Positions 1 to 11,699 of a DNA stretch of 64,000 nucleotides are shown in pieces; within the stretch, counting starts at the first letter, position 1; each line of letters starts with the position of its first letter. Source of the DNA: Diphasiastrum complanatum. Lineage: Eukaryota; Streptophyta; Lycopodiopsida; Lycopodiales; Lycopodiaceae. Location of the stretch: the NCBI GenBank assembly GCA_029204225.1, contig CM055103.1:22872663-22936662 (forward strand). The letters run 5' to 3'. Position numbers and translations under genes: made by a program. Below the pieces are notes generated by a model. The model was not told where the DNA came from, made no database searches, and saw nothing but the letters and a program-made list of their open reading frames with translations.

Positions 1-77
1 CTAGGACCTGTATACTGGAAAATTGCCAGGAGAATCCTATAGTACCTATAGCATACGAAGACTTTGGGCTTTGTCCC
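1..77 (+). pseudogene. Copia reverse transcriptase tail, cut by the window edge
   Basis: These bases match 27838-27914 almost base for base. There they are the end of a Copia RT-RNase H connecting region, so this is the edge of the first copy of a duplicated block. At 77/78 the sequence passes straight into the Gypsy 5' region, whereas the second copy has another 1.7 kb in between. The fragment is not functional. What lies to the left is outside the window. Confidence 0.75.
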
Positions 78-1411
78 AAAGATTAGATCTATATTCACCT
101 CTCTTAGCTACTATAGATGTGTGTAGATAATTATATACAAAACATGAAAGACGTTGAGCTTATGTTGTTCCATGTGGATCTTGGTGGTAGTCATTGGTGT
201 CGTTGTCCAGGTAGGCAGCAGTCCTGGCTTTCACCATCCGAACATGTGATGACCGTAGTTGTTGTCATTGTCAAAGTAGTTGCGCAGTCTCAATATTAGC
301 TAGTATAGGTGACAAACTTTATTTTGAATGGTACCATGTCAACAGTCGAATTCGATGATTTGTCATTTTGAGTTGGAGTCGGATGAAAGGGTTCGAATGT
401 TTGATTCGACGATTGTGATTGACTATCATGTAGGTACATGTCTTCAAATATGATGTGTATTTTTGCAGACTCTGCAACTGCATGTAAATATGCAGCAATA
501 TGAATGAATCGAGATTAATAAAGGTATTTGAAGAGAGAAGGAGAAGAAATGCTCAGTGAGCCATCGATGATGAAACAAGCATGAAAGTGTGAGATTTTTT
601 TAACAAACATATGGTATTGAGTCGTTGTATATCGGACGCAAAAAACATATAGTTGAAAAACATGTTTCCAACTCACATATACCCTGTGCAAATTTTACCT
701 AACTAAAAAGGTGATTATGAGTGACTTTAAGATATTCTTGCCATAAATAGAACTTGCACAGATATCTACTCTGCTCAACAAAACTCCCACACAGCCCTAG
801 GAACTCGCCCACAGTGAGACAGATCGTCTGAAGGCTGAAATTAGAAAAAAATTGAAATATTTTTTTGTCCTTCTGCGTGTGTTCATTGCATCCTCACTCT
901 CCGTAATTCGTAGAGACAAATTGCCCCTAAGTAATAAAGACTTTCCCAGCTTCAAAGCCCAAATAGACTTTGATGATATAGAATTATCAATGATCAATAT
1001 TCTTTTAGGATATTGTATGAAATTATTACTTTAATGAATTGAGTAACAGGCATTGACACCTGTAGAGCTAAGAATCTTCTATGAACCATGTTTGAAGGTA
1101 TTATGAACACTGACCTTTCTTTGAAGGGATGTGCAGGTACACACGAACGTACCTAAAGAATCTCAAGAATAGAAAGCCCTCTAGGCTTAAGGATTGATTT
1201 CTCTTTGAGGGTATGTGTAGGTACTCGAGAAAGTGCCAAAAGAACAAGATTCGAAGCAAGAAGCTTTCTAAGCTTAAGAGGTGCACCCTCCCAGGAGAAG
1301 ATCTTGATCAAAAGCTTTGTAAACAATTCTTATAAGTTGAAAATTACTTCCTAAGTTGAACTTTAAGCACTAAGATAAAAATCTTATGGAACCTTATGAA
1401 TTCTTTTTACA

Positions 1412-1519
1412 GTATAAAGAAGGCTTTTTGATCAAGTTTATAAAGAAGGCTCAGTAGAGTCTATAAAGAAGGCTTATTACTAAGTCTATAATGAAGGCTC
1501 AGTGGAGTCTATAAAGAAC
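1412..1519 (+). repeat. Irregular tandem repeat, core TATAAAGAAGGCT
   Basis: Five or so copies of a core like TATAAAGAAGGCT, spaced by 23-27 bases, each preceded by a segment such as AGTCTA. The same array is in the second element copy near 30945-31050. It lies in the element's non-coding 5' region. Function unknown. Confidence 0.7.
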
Positions 1520-1562
1520 AGGACAAGGCCTAGGGTTTGATATCACCCTAGTGACTTGTTAC

Positions 1563-1638
1563 AACATGATTGAGGATGGGCAACCTCTAGAAAATAAGTG
1601 TCAATGAACATGATTGAGGATGGGCAACCTCTAGAAAA
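1563..1638 (+). repeat. 44-bp period direct repeat
   Basis: The string beginning AACATGATTGAGGATGGG occurs at 1563 and again at 1607, followed in both cases by the same continuation of about 14 bases. The pair is also present in the second element copy near 31094-31170, so it predates the duplication. Confidence 0.8.
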
Positions 1639-2036
1639 AAAGGGCCTAGGAATTGATGAACATTATGCAAAAACAAGATGGACATATACCTTGGCTCTTC
1701 CTTAGGAAGATTGCACTTGGGTGAATTCCCAAGTTGTAATCATGAAAAATTATATGTAAATAAAAGTCAAGTTTGAACCTTGTACCACCTAACTCCCCCC
1801 TACTTTTCCACATGCATTCTAGGCTATTTGACACCTAGAATGGGGCGCCCTCCTACACTCTCACTTCATATGCCAAATCATCATAATAACTCTCCCAAGC
1901 TAATGCACATCACCCATTCACCCTCTCTAACTAATACACCTCATCCATGCACTCCACTTCACCCTAAGTCCAATTTGAGTCTTCCTCACATCTCATGCAC
2001 TTGAAGTTGACACCTCACTCACTTTGGAAGGACTCT

Positions 2037-2060
2037 CCACTCTCTATATAAGTGGAAATG
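2037..2060 (+). promoter_or_regulatory. Putative LTR promoter (TATA box)
   Basis: CTCTATATAAGTGG lies about 1 kb upstream of gag in a cytosine-rich context typical of plant LTR U3/R borders. The second element copy keeps the same bases near 31577. Assignment as a promoter is inference from position and motif. Confidence 0.45.
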
Positions 2061-2335
2061 CGTCCCTCTACCTAGAGGATTGAAGGATATTGCATCCAAG
2101 CTCTGCCATTTTGTTGTTTGTTGTGTACAAGTACTTTGGAGAAGAGGATTGAGGCATTACTTCAAGAAGGCTATGTTATTTTGTGAATGCAGGATTTTTG
2201 GAGCTCAAACCCTTGGATTTCTATCTCTCTTTCACATCACACACAATCGCACACACTCTCTCACTTTCACCTTCTCTCAAAACCATGGTATGCTCTTGAA
2301 ACTGTTACCCATATGTAAGAATGGTTGATCAGTAT

Positions 2336-2660
2336 TTTGCATGTCATGCCATCAGTGGCCTATTGTCCATGCATGTCAGATCTAGAGCTTGCATGTCAGA
2401 TTTGAAGCTTGCATGTCATATCATCAGTGGTCTATTGTCCATGCATGTCAGATCTAGAGCTTGCATGTTAGATTTGAATCTTGCATGTCATAGCATGTCA
2501 CACCATGCATTGCCAAATGACCATGCATGTCACTTCATGACTGTTGCATGTCAAGAATCTATGAACCCTTATGATTGTATGTCAAGAATCTAAGATCCAT
2601 TTGCATTGCATGACAAGAATCTAAGATCCAACATGATTGCATGTCGAAAAGATTAAGACC
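2336..2660 (+). repeat. Minisatellite with GCATGTCA core
   Basis: GCATGTCA or close variants recur every 20-25 bases. They build a higher-order unit of about 68 bases that also contains CATCAGTGGCCTATTGTCCA. Two higher-order units are visible here and three in the second copy (31862-32125). Apparent ORFs across it reflect only the repeat. It sits between the putative LTR and gag. Confidence 0.85.
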
Positions 2661-3045
2661 TATGAAGAAATTTCTATGCTTTTGATAAGCTAGATATGGA
2701 ATTAAGATAATTGAATATGAACTAAGTCTATGTTGATATGAATTCAACGTCCGAGAGTGTGAACTCGAGGGTGAAGGCCTCTCCTAAGTTCTTAAAGGCC
2801 AAAAGATTTAATTGGCTTATCATTCACATAAAGCTAGTCTCGAATCAACTTAATGAAAATCAAATAAGACTTTAATTCAAAACTCGAAAAACATTGCATC
2901 ACAAAGATTCATTCACACAACATCGGAAGCACTGAGGGGTCAAGATGGGAAACAACCCCCCCCCCCCCCTTTGAAGGATTCTTTTCTTATTATTATACAA
3001 TTTTATAGTGTTATTACCCTGGTGAGACGATTGATTATAGGCGAC

Positions 3046-3838
3046 ATGAGTAAGGAACCTAAAGGTGCCCCTGCTCCGCAAATTGAACGACGAATCCCTA
3101 GGATTGATGCTTTGAAATACGATGGGGTATCCGACCAAATCCGATTCCTCCAAGATTTTGAAAATGCTTGCAAATTCTATGGTGATCCTTCTGAAAATGA
3201 AAAAATTACGTCTTCTTCCTATTATATTACTTGGGGACGCGGTATCTTAATCTCGAAGAATCGGATATAGTTTCTTGGGAAATTCTTACCGCCGCCCTAA
3301 CCAAACGATTCAAGCCTTCCAAATTGACCCAAAGTCCTTTCATTCAACTATCCCATATCAAGATGAGAAGAGATGAATCTGTACGCACCTACATTGAGCA
3401 CTTTAAGAGCCTTAAAGTTGAATGTGTTGATGAGAAAATCACAGGAAAAAATGGTTATCAAACTCTTCTTGTTAGGTTTACCTAAATCTATTCCAGCTGA
3501 AAGACATAATGGATGATGCCATTAGAGAGGAAGATGAAGGATCCGATGATGAGTATGACCATCGTGATCGCAAGGGGAAAGCTCTCGTTAAAAATGATTC
3601 ACACCCTGAGCCCACCTCTAGTTCTAATTCCACTGAATTGTTACAACATATGGATACCTGGCAAACAACTCAGCAAGCCCAAATGGATAAGCTTACAGCT
3701 GAATTTCAAAAGGTGCTTAAAGATATGGCTGACAAGACCTATCCTTTTCGGAAAAATGTGTGGTGCTTTATATGTTCCCAAAACCATACTACTAACGAAT
3801 GCCCACACGTGAAAATGTATTTCCCGCAAAATGCATGA
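3046..3838 (+). pseudogene. Gypsy gag remnant (copy 1)
   Basis: Gag would form the element's capsid and bind its RNA. The ATG at 3046 follows an open leader and starts a protein that matches the better-preserved copy at 32668-33496. The frame is broken here by an extra base near 3205, by a short deletion near 3239 and by a deletion of about 34 bases near 3492 close to a short direct repeat (CCAGCTGA). Near the end a zinc knuckle of form C-X2-C-X3-H-X4-C is readable (positions about 3763-3800), one residue shorter in the middle than the usual CCHC spacing. The frame stops at 3838. Confidence 0.8.
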
Positions 3839-4500
3839 CCCATGTATAGGCAATACTGACCTCCTGGTCCAACACCTTACAATCCTCAACAGACCTATCA
3901 GCGACCAGGACCATTTCAGCCACGATCTCCAGGCCCACAACAGTACCCTCCTCGACAGACTTATGTAGTAAATCAACCTCAGCCTCAAGCACCGGCTCAT
4001 TATGTTCATCAGCTACGTATTATATTGAAGAAACTCCCGCTGCTAGTTACCAAGTGGACCCGACATACCAATATGATGCCAACACTGTCACTTATGATCC
4101 AAACCAGGCATACTATGCCACTCCACAAGTAAGTTATGCGACACAACCCATGCCTACCTTGAGGGGTTGTTTTGTTTGTGCTAGCAGACATCCTAGCATC
4201 TGTTGCCCTGATAAACTCAAGTTCTCCCCCTTTATGCGATAATTGCAGAATTGAGCAACATACGAAGGACTGTCCGAATCGACCAAAACCTTCTGTCCCA
4301 GTTCGCTCAGTCCAAGTTGAGACCTTATCAACCATGGTCATGACTCGAGCTCAACAGAGAGCAGCCAGCCAGAGGACAGATAGACGACCTGCCAAACAAC
4401 CTGCCATACCCAATGAGAACTCCACTCCCCTAGTCTATCCAAATCCTACTAAGCAAATTAAACTCCGAGATGAGTTCCAGATAATGAGACACACCTGACC
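3839..4500 (+). pseudogene. Gypsy gag C-terminal region with further CCHC-like motifs
   Basis: Short frames rich in Pro, Gln and Tyr continue gag. At about 4165-4215 another C-X2-C-X3-H-X4-C pattern appears, and at about 4236-4277 a C-X2-C-X4-H-X3-C pattern (its first Cys is lost in the second copy). The frame then continues with a basic stretch and closes at 4498. The matching segment in copy 2 is 33500-34161. Confidence 0.65.
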
Positions 4501-4737
4501 CCACCATTAGTACGACCCACTCCGAAAGGCACTGCGATAGAAGGCGCTAAAGGGTGGAGTGACCTACTACAAACCAATGTCACTTTGCCCTTCCCCATAT
4601 TGTGGAAATACACTAGGAAATGGAGACAAGAGTTAGGCACCTTGGACAAGACTCAAGACATCACCCCTGAACTCCCTGAAGTTACCTTACATCTCACCAA
4701 TCCATTAAGTGAGCAAGGAAACATTAAACTTCCAACC

Positions 4738-5277
4738 ACTCACGCAAACTCATGAGTAGTATCTGCTATACTGGATGGGGGATCGAGAGTCAATATCATC
4801 TCCATATCCTTAATGAAAGAGTGGGGACTACAAGATCACTTGAATAGGCCTAATTGTCAGCTCCAAATGGCCGATCAAAGTGTTGTTCGACCACAAGGTG
4901 TGATACCAAGCGTATTGGTCAAAATCGTCGGGTTGAAATTTACAATTGATCCGATTGTTTTGAACATTGCTAACAATAACTCCTACTCCTACGAACTCTT
5001 GCTTGGTCGCCCTTGGCTTTCTAATGTCCGCGTAGTGCACGATTGGAATAAGGGCCAGGTAACGTTTAGTAATCAAGACCAGTCAGTCACCATTGATTTG
5101 GATGGAAAGATCAAACCAGCACGTGTCACAGACGAGGGATTTTCCACTACTGAATCCCTATTAGAACCATACCATGAAACTCAAGAAATGGGGCACTACA
5201 CGCATCCTATAGATATCATCAACTGGAGCCATAGTTTAGCAACAATTGATTGTGTTACACCAAATACTATGCCATAA
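4738..5277 (+). pseudogene. Gypsy aspartic protease-like domain
   Basis: The protease would cut the element's polyprotein. Around 4774-4785 the residues DGGS stand where retroviral-type proteases have D-T/S-G, followed by a hydrophobic strand. About 75 residues later an LGRPWL motif (around 5005) marks the usual flap-distal segment of plant Gypsy proteases. A TGA just before 4755 and the stop at 5277 break the polyprotein. DGGS is also found in some plant Gypsy proteases and need not mean loss of activity, but the surrounding lesions make function unlikely. Confidence 0.7.
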
Positions 5278-6119
5278 ATACTAGTAGCTCAGATCACAAA
5301 GAGGGGCCAGGTGAATCATCAATCACTTTAGACACACCTATCTTTAATGTTCGATATATTGAAATTCTCCCGCACAATGATGAAATGCTAAACGTTGCTT
5401 GGATATCGACTAATGAATCAGTTTCGTTGTACATAGATGATGAAAGCGTTTTACAATCCCATCCACCCCATGACTTGGAGGAAATTTCTGACGTGGCAAT
5501 TTTAGAATATATGGGAGCACTTCGACAACGTCTTATTCCGGAATCTCCTAAGTCGTTATCCCCAATAGCAATAGTAAGCAAGATCGGGACCGACAAACCA
5601 ATTAAGACTTACCGTGTTAAAAGACCTACTATCGAGTGGGATATCCATGAGACTGAGATCCTTTTCGCGATAGATGAGTCTCTCCTGCATGACATACCTG
5701 ACGCTAGATCCCAATGTGTGAAAAATCCAACCATCATTTTCTGTTGACGCCTTGAAACGCAAGCTGGCTATGAAAGAGGAAATGAAACGTCCTATCGTAA
5801 TGGCACCACCCAAGGATTGGACGCAGGTACGTGACAATGAACCTTCTGGGCCAACATCTCCACCATCTGCTACCAAACCCTCTACTTCCGAGGAAAATCA
5901 AACCTAAAGTGTCATACGCACCAGAGGGGCCCGATTTGCCACAATACTTCAAGGACTATATGATTGAGGATTCTACTATCCAGTTGCCTCAAGCCCAATG
6001 AGAACCTCAGGGGGATGCACCTTATGATGGACCAGCCCAGACGATCACATTAAATCTAAAGAACCCTTATGAAAATGAAGATAGAATTGTCCATATTGGA
6101 TCTCACCTTAATCGAGAGT
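5278..6119 (+). pseudogene. Gypsy protease-RT linker
   Basis: Acidic, Pro/Ser-rich broken frames (longest 5250-5747) lie between the protease and RT and have no recognisable fold. They fit the variable linker of plant Gypsy polyproteins. The frame shifts at least once near 5745. Confidence 0.55.
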
Positions 6120-7316
6120 AGCGTAGAGCCTTAGAAAAACTGATTCAACGGTATCGCCATGTTTTTGCATGGTCATACAAAGACATGAAAGGAGTAACTT
6201 CCACGGTTGCCGTACATCCCATACCTCTAACACCTGATGCTACCCCGGTAGCTAGTCGGCCCTATAGATGCAATCCCATATACCGAGCAAAGATCAAAGA
6301 AGAGTTACAATGCCTAATAGAGGTTGGGTTCATCTATGAGGTCGAACATACGAAATGGGTGTCGCCTACCTATTCCATTTGGAGAAGCCATATTAGAGAA
6401 TCTAGCTGGAGATGAGGCTTATTCCTTCTTAGATGGCTTTAGCGGTTAAAATATGATAGAAATCGCACTTGAAGATCGACACAAAACTGCCTTTGCCACA
6501 AAATGGAGGATGTTTTGTTGGAAGGTGATGCCCTTTGGACTATGTAATGCTCCTAGTACCTTCCAACACGTCATGCAATCAGCCTTTACGGATCTGATAG
6601 GAGACAAGTTAGAAGTCTATTTAGATGACGTAGGAGTCCATTCTGAAGCATCTAGACGTCTAGTTGTACTTGAGAAAATATGCATTCAGTGCCAAAGGTA
6701 TGGTATCTCCCTAAACCCTGAGAAATGCCAGATCTGGATTACTCATGGTGTTGTCCTAGGACACATCATATCCCGTAATGGAATCGCTACCGATCGTGAA
6801 AAGGTAAAAGCCATTATAGAGATGCCCATCCCTAGAAACGTGCGTGAGGTCTTGGTCTTTATGGGCCATGCAAACTATAATCGTTGTCATGTACGTGACT
6901 TTGCAGGAAAAGCACGCTGGATTTATCAATTGACCATAGATCCTAAATGGGTAGAAGAGCATGGCCATGCATTTCAAGATCTCAAAACTGCTCTAGCCAG
7001 CTCTCCTATTTTGCGAGCACCAGATTATTCCAAGGAATTCCATGTGCACACGAATGCTTCTAAGTATGCCATCGGCGTTGTCTTTATGCAACCAGGTGAG
7101 GATTCCAAGGATTATCCTATTCAATTCCTGATTAGACAACTAATCCCAGCCGAGATGAATTATACCACTACTGAGAGGAAAGCACTTGCAATGGTGTATG
7201 CGGTTCAAAAGTTTCGCCATTATCTTTTAGGCAAACCCTTTGCGTTTTACACTGATCATCAGGTGTTATTATATCTTTTGAACAACACGTTCACAACTAG
7301 ATGGATAGCGCGCTAA
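6120..7316 (+). pseudogene. Gypsy reverse transcriptase and RNase H
   Basis: The RT would copy element RNA to DNA, and RNase H would remove the template. The first palm segments are in 6120-6415. A frameshift follows, and 6453-7316 carries the FGLCNAPSTFQ segment, the catalytic YLDD at 6618-6629, the thumb/connection and most of RNase H (HTNAS-type start, TERKALAMVYA, TDHQ motif). The frame ends in a stop at 7316, before the usual end of RNase H, and reading can resume out of frame. At least two lesions make it non-functional. Confidence 0.85.
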
Positions 7317-7499
7317 TTGTTGTTACTTTGAGAATTTGAATTTTGAGTTGTTTTTAGAAGGGGTTCGCAACATTTTTTAGCTAATCATCTTTCACAAATC
7401 CCTAGCACTAACAAACCAACAGAAGGTATTAATGACAACCTTCCTGATGCTATCTTGTTTCAAGTATATTACACCCCATTTTGGGCCCGTAAAATCACT

Positions 7500-8748
7500 G
7501 AATACCTCACTATTGGCCAAATTGATCCGAATCTACCTAAACCCACTCAGTGAGCATTGATTATAAATCTGCTCCCTACACCCTCATTCCTGGACAATTG
7601 TATAAAAAGGGATGGATGGAATTATTTGTAGATGTCTCACTGAGGGAGAAACAACCCCCACCATTTCCCTCACCCATGAAGGAATTGGCAGAGGACATTT
7701 CTCATCAGAGATGACATCGTAGAAAATATTGTTGGCCGGATTTCGGTGGCCAACCTTATTTAAGGATACACATCAATTTATAATGGCATGCGATGTATGT
7801 CAATGCACAAAATGACCCCAATTCAAGGATTTCATGCCATTAAATCCCATACTGTCTGACCAAGCATTTTTCAAATGGGAAATCGACTATGTGGGACCAA
7901 TTTGCCCGGCTGCTAGATTCACACAATCTCGATACATTGTAGTAGCCACCGACTATTGCACCAAATGGGCCGAAGCTCGTGCTGTTAAGTCTATAGATGC
8001 AAAATCCACTGCTAGATTCCTTTATGAGCAAGTTATAGTACGTTTTGGGTGCCCATTAGAGATCGTTAGTAATAGGGGAACACATGTCTTAAATGTTGTG
8101 ATTGAACATTTACTGTCCACCTTTTTAGTGGTCCATAAGAAAAGTGTCCCCTACTACCCACGATGCAATGGCCAAGTTGAGTCAACGAATAAGATCCTAT
8201 GTGACATCCTCACTAAGACAGTAGAGGCCAGTAGGTTGGATTGGGAACTGAAGTTGCATGCCGCACTTTGGGCTTATCGCACCACCCCCAAGAAATCTAC
8301 TGGATCTACCCCTTTTCAGTTGACTTATGGCCAGGAAGCAGTTATGCCAGTTGAATTTTATGTTCCATCCTTACGCCTGGCCTATGATCTACAATTGGAT
8401 TCCAAACAAATCTTAGCCAATCGCCTGTTTCATCTTGAAAAGCTTTGTGAAACTTGTACCATTAGTGTCCATGCACAACAGGTTCACAAGCGTAGACAAA
8501 AAGATTGGCATGATCATCTAATTAAGCTCAAGGAGTTTAAAGAGGGGGATAAAGTCCTCTTGTACCAAGCTAAGGCACATAAGGGGAAGTTGAAATTCAT
8601 GGGGCAAGTGCCATATTTGATTGACCAGATCTTTTTGTCAGGTTATGCCCGCCTTAAAACACTTGATGGGATCTCCTTAGATTCTATAGTGAATGGGAGT
8701 CAACTTAGAGAGTATCATGAGCACTCCTTCTATCTTGAAATGTACTGA
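7500..8748 (+). pseudogene. Gypsy integrase with a lost catalytic residue
   Basis: The integrase would insert the element's DNA. The long frame 7834-8748 starts within the catalytic core: WEIDYVGP carries the first Asp (residue 18 of this frame). The second catalytic Asp is replaced by Asn at residue 80 (codon 8071-8073, in SNRGTH). The Glu is present in the NGQVESTNK motif. The C-terminal part ends with a basic domain and a stop at 8748. The N-terminal zinc-binding part is only faintly readable in 7500-7830. The Asp-to-Asn change is what a G-to-A transition gives. Confidence 0.85.
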
Positions 8749-10145
8749 TCACATTAGTTGTTCTATGTGTTGTTTGCATGTACACGTACCCTTGTCGTTC
8801 TATGTGTGTATTTTTTGCTTTATTTGTTTTTTCATCTATTTCTTTCTAGATCCAACCTCATTGTTTGCACGTTAGGGATCAGTCGACTAGATAAACTGAA
8901 GGCACGATCTATCTCGATCCGAGCTCCACTCACTTTAGATCTATCAAACAAGCCCAGATCTATCTTGATCAATCTCCATTTCTAGATCTCCATCCATCCA
9001 TCAGTTTCCAAATCTCTCTCGATCAGAGTTTTCAATGTTCTAGAAAAATGGATCAAGTGCTAAGAAACTACATCAATAGCATTAAAACATCTCAAAAAGA
9101 ATTCGCCAGCCTTCTCCTCATCATTCAAAAGACATCTATCACTAGGGCAAGTTTTGTCCAATCAGAAATCAGGTCAACATTGTGAATACAGTGAAAATTT
9201 ATCAAATCTTGACAAAATACATCAAAAATGTGATTTTGGCCTCAACCAAAATTTGCTAGTACTGTAATGGACCTTTTCAGACCAATCAGATAGTATCTGA
9301 CCTAATCTCTGTTGTTTTTTTGCAGATAGGATGTCAGTTAGGGTAATTTTCAGCTTGCTTAGCCTTACTTTGCTTTCACAAATGCATAAGCATGTTTCTT
9401 CTACAGATTTACAACAAATAGCTTTCTTTATGGCTGGAAAATAGGGTAGATGTTGCCCAAATTTTTCCAAAAACTCAAATTTGCAGATAGCCTTTCCTTA
9501 ATCACAGGATAGGCATTCTTGTAACCCATACCATTCAAAGAATGGCCTTACTGGCTCACACTAACCTGCAAAACACTGTTAGTTTGTTGGAAAACACAGC
9601 ATGAACTTGTAAATCATAAAGAAACCGCCATGTAAATCCTATAAAGCCACCAACACTGATAGCCAATGATTAGTTTTTTTGTGCCTCTTTTCCTCCTTTT
9701 TCTTCATATTCAAGCCAAAATGGGCTCAATAAAGAGCAAAAGACAGCTAACAAAACCACCTTAACCATCGTTTGAAAGAACAAGAAGCCTTAAGAAAAAA
9801 TTCAGCATAGCTTCAAATTGAAACCGTTGCTTTCACAAAAGTGCTCCCGACGAAGTAGTCGGCAACTCAAGTGAATCTAAAATCGGAATTACTTCCTAAA
9901 AACCAATATGAAGTGTATAAAAATCGAACCAATTGTATACATGCTGATAGTGCACATACCACACAATTGATTACACCTCAAAAAAGTAACTCTCGGGAAG
10001 AGAAATTCGAAACTTTACCACTTGTTGCTACTCCATCGATTCCTCAAAAAAAATGTCAAGATTCGGTATCACACAATGGAAAAATCTCCACAAAATTTGA
10101 GGTTTCATCTTGAGCAGAAATCAATGGCAAAACATGCTTAGAATT
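8749..10145. other. No gene recognised (1.4 kb)
   Basis: The region after the integrase stop is T-rich, then A-rich, with only short frames (for example 9871-10113) that match nothing I recognise. The expected Gypsy polypurine tract and 3' LTR were not found. A reverse-oriented primer-binding site at its right end suggests that part of it may be leader of a reverse LTR element. Confidence 0.4.
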
Positions 10146-10157
10146 GGCTCTGATACC
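10146..10157 (-). other. Primer-binding-site motif, reverse strand
   Basis: On the minus strand the bases read GGTATCAGAGCC, the core complementary to the 3' end of initiator tRNA-Met used by many Copia elements. It implies an LTR ending just to the right. Confidence 0.55.
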
Positions 10158-10651
10158 CGTATAAAGTCCTAACCCAAGAATCCTATTCTAAGCATGCCAA
10201 TACAAGCAACAAATAAGGGAACAGATGGTGGACAAACCAACCCAACCAAACCTAGATCAAATGGATCTAGCCCCCAAGCTATGGATCAATCTCAAAGAGG
10301 AGTGAGATATCACACCAGCAGCATACGACTACTAGTCTCACAATCAAGGGTACACTAGTGAGAGCCCAATAGGTATACTTATACCCTCCAAGGCCCATGC
10401 ACCACTTCATTGAACACCTCTGCAACCTATCTGGGCCACGTCATCCAGTTCCTCAATGACTCACTGATAGACCCATACAAATTCACCAACCATTAATCTT
10501 GACCTTATACACATAAGGGCCCCAATTCCCTTATAGTCACAATTAACTTACGGGTTGTTGGTCTACTGACTGATCCCTAGTGTGGACACGCTACCTGAGA
10601 CCAGTCGTGGGCATGACAGGCTTGTTGGGCAGCTCTTCCTTGTTGTAAAAG
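10158..10651. repeat. LTR-like segment between two opposed primer-binding sites
   Basis: This 494-base segment is bounded on the left by a reverse PBS and on the right by a forward PBS, so parts of it should be LTR ends of two elements. No internal gene is seen. I could not detect a matching second LTR in the window. Confidence 0.35.
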
Positions 10652-10664
10652 TGGTATGAGAGCC
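10652..10664 (+). other. Primer-binding-site motif, forward strand
   Basis: TGGTATGAGAGCC differs by one base from the tRNA-Met type PBS TGGTATCAGAGCC. It is followed about 0.7 kb later by Copia gag-like and integrase remnants on the same strand, which supports the call. Confidence 0.5.
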
Positions 10665-11699
10665 TCTTCCAAAGTGGGAATGATAACTCTAACCTCTTTT
10701 TTTAGTTGCATAAAAATTTGCCATCAATTTTTTGTGATAGTGTGGTTGAAATACCACCAATTCTTGCTTCTAGAAATTGGTGGGCTTTTCACTACAGGTG
10801 CCATTGAAGGGGAATTTGTTTGACCCATCATTTTGAAATTCTATGGTTTTCACAGAACTTCAATGACCTTCACAAAACCTCAAAAAACTTCAAATTTGAT
10901 TTTTAGTCTATTTGAACCTTGGATTGGTGAAAATAGCCAAAAAAAATTTGGTTTTTGTGAAGGGAAGTTAATTTTACATTGAAGGGAAATTTGTTTTGGT
11001 TAAAGGATTGTAAATTCATTCACTTCTTAACTTTTGAATTCAAAAGAGAAAGAATTGCTAGCAACTCCTACTAAAACAAATCATAGTTCCCCATTCCACA
11101 TTGCTACAAACATAGATGAAACCATTTTGAAAATTTGATAATTGTAAATGAAAATTAGCCATCAAATTTAGTAATGGTTCATTATGAGTGATGTTATGGA
11201 AAACTAAAAGAGGAACTTAACATGTAAATGAAAACTTGTGTGAGTTTTGAGTCATTTTCATGAGATTGAATTTAAAAGTTTTGAGCTTTTTTTGGGATTT
11301 AAGCTTATGGTAAGCAAGACACTCCCATGGATCAATCAACCTCTAATCCTACCTTTGATTTATCTAAACCTAAAAGTGTGGCACAAGCTCTACACCTCCT
11401 CTACCAACAATTCAAGAAACAAACCAGCAATTACATGAAGTTGCAGATGGGTTAGTCCTGAAACCAGACGACAATGATCATGAATCAACAAAGACATGGA
11501 AGATCAAAGATCAGAAGGCCCTAGCATCGATCACGTTGAATTTGGCGGATTCCCAAGTATCTCATGTTACCGCATGCAAATCCTCTACACTGTCACTTTC
11601 TCATCTGAACGGTGTACAATCTTCGATGAAGATTCTACTTTGAGTACCTGCACTAGAGCTGGAAATCCATATGTACTATCTGACTCACTTCAAATGAAA

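Larger units (their letters stand above)
78..2330 (+). repeat. Gypsy 5' non-coding region, possibly LTR plus leader
   Basis: This non-coding block is shared by both copies of the element (78-2330 and 29615-31857). It contains a TATA-type promoter near 2045, short tandem and direct repeats, and no credible ORF. The position upstream of gag and the TATA box suggest that it contains the 5' LTR. No second LTR or clear primer-binding site was found, so the LTR limits are unknown. The stretch near 430-560 also resembles the start region of the Copia-type LTR at 60487-61502, so an older LTR may be embedded here. Confidence 0.5.
78..8748 (+). mobile_element. Degenerate Ty3/Gypsy LTR retrotransposon (copy 1)
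   Basis: Reading forward there are a long non-coding leader or LTR region, then gag with CCHC-type knuckles, an aspartic-protease-like segment with DGGS, RT with YLDD, RNase H and integrase. This PR-RT-RH-IN order is that of Ty3/Gypsy. Many stops and frameshifts break the polyprotein (for example near 3485, 4498, 5277, 6415, 7316), so it is dead. I could not find a 3' LTR after 8748 that matches the 5' part, so the right limit is the end of the integrase frame. The first 4.5 kb recur at 29615-34217. The sublineage is not assigned. Confidence 0.85.

Noticed and set aside
2321-2593. A repeat-containing protein gene
   Set aside because: The frame is an artefact of the GCATGTCA minisatellite; unit lengths differ between copies and are not multiples of three.
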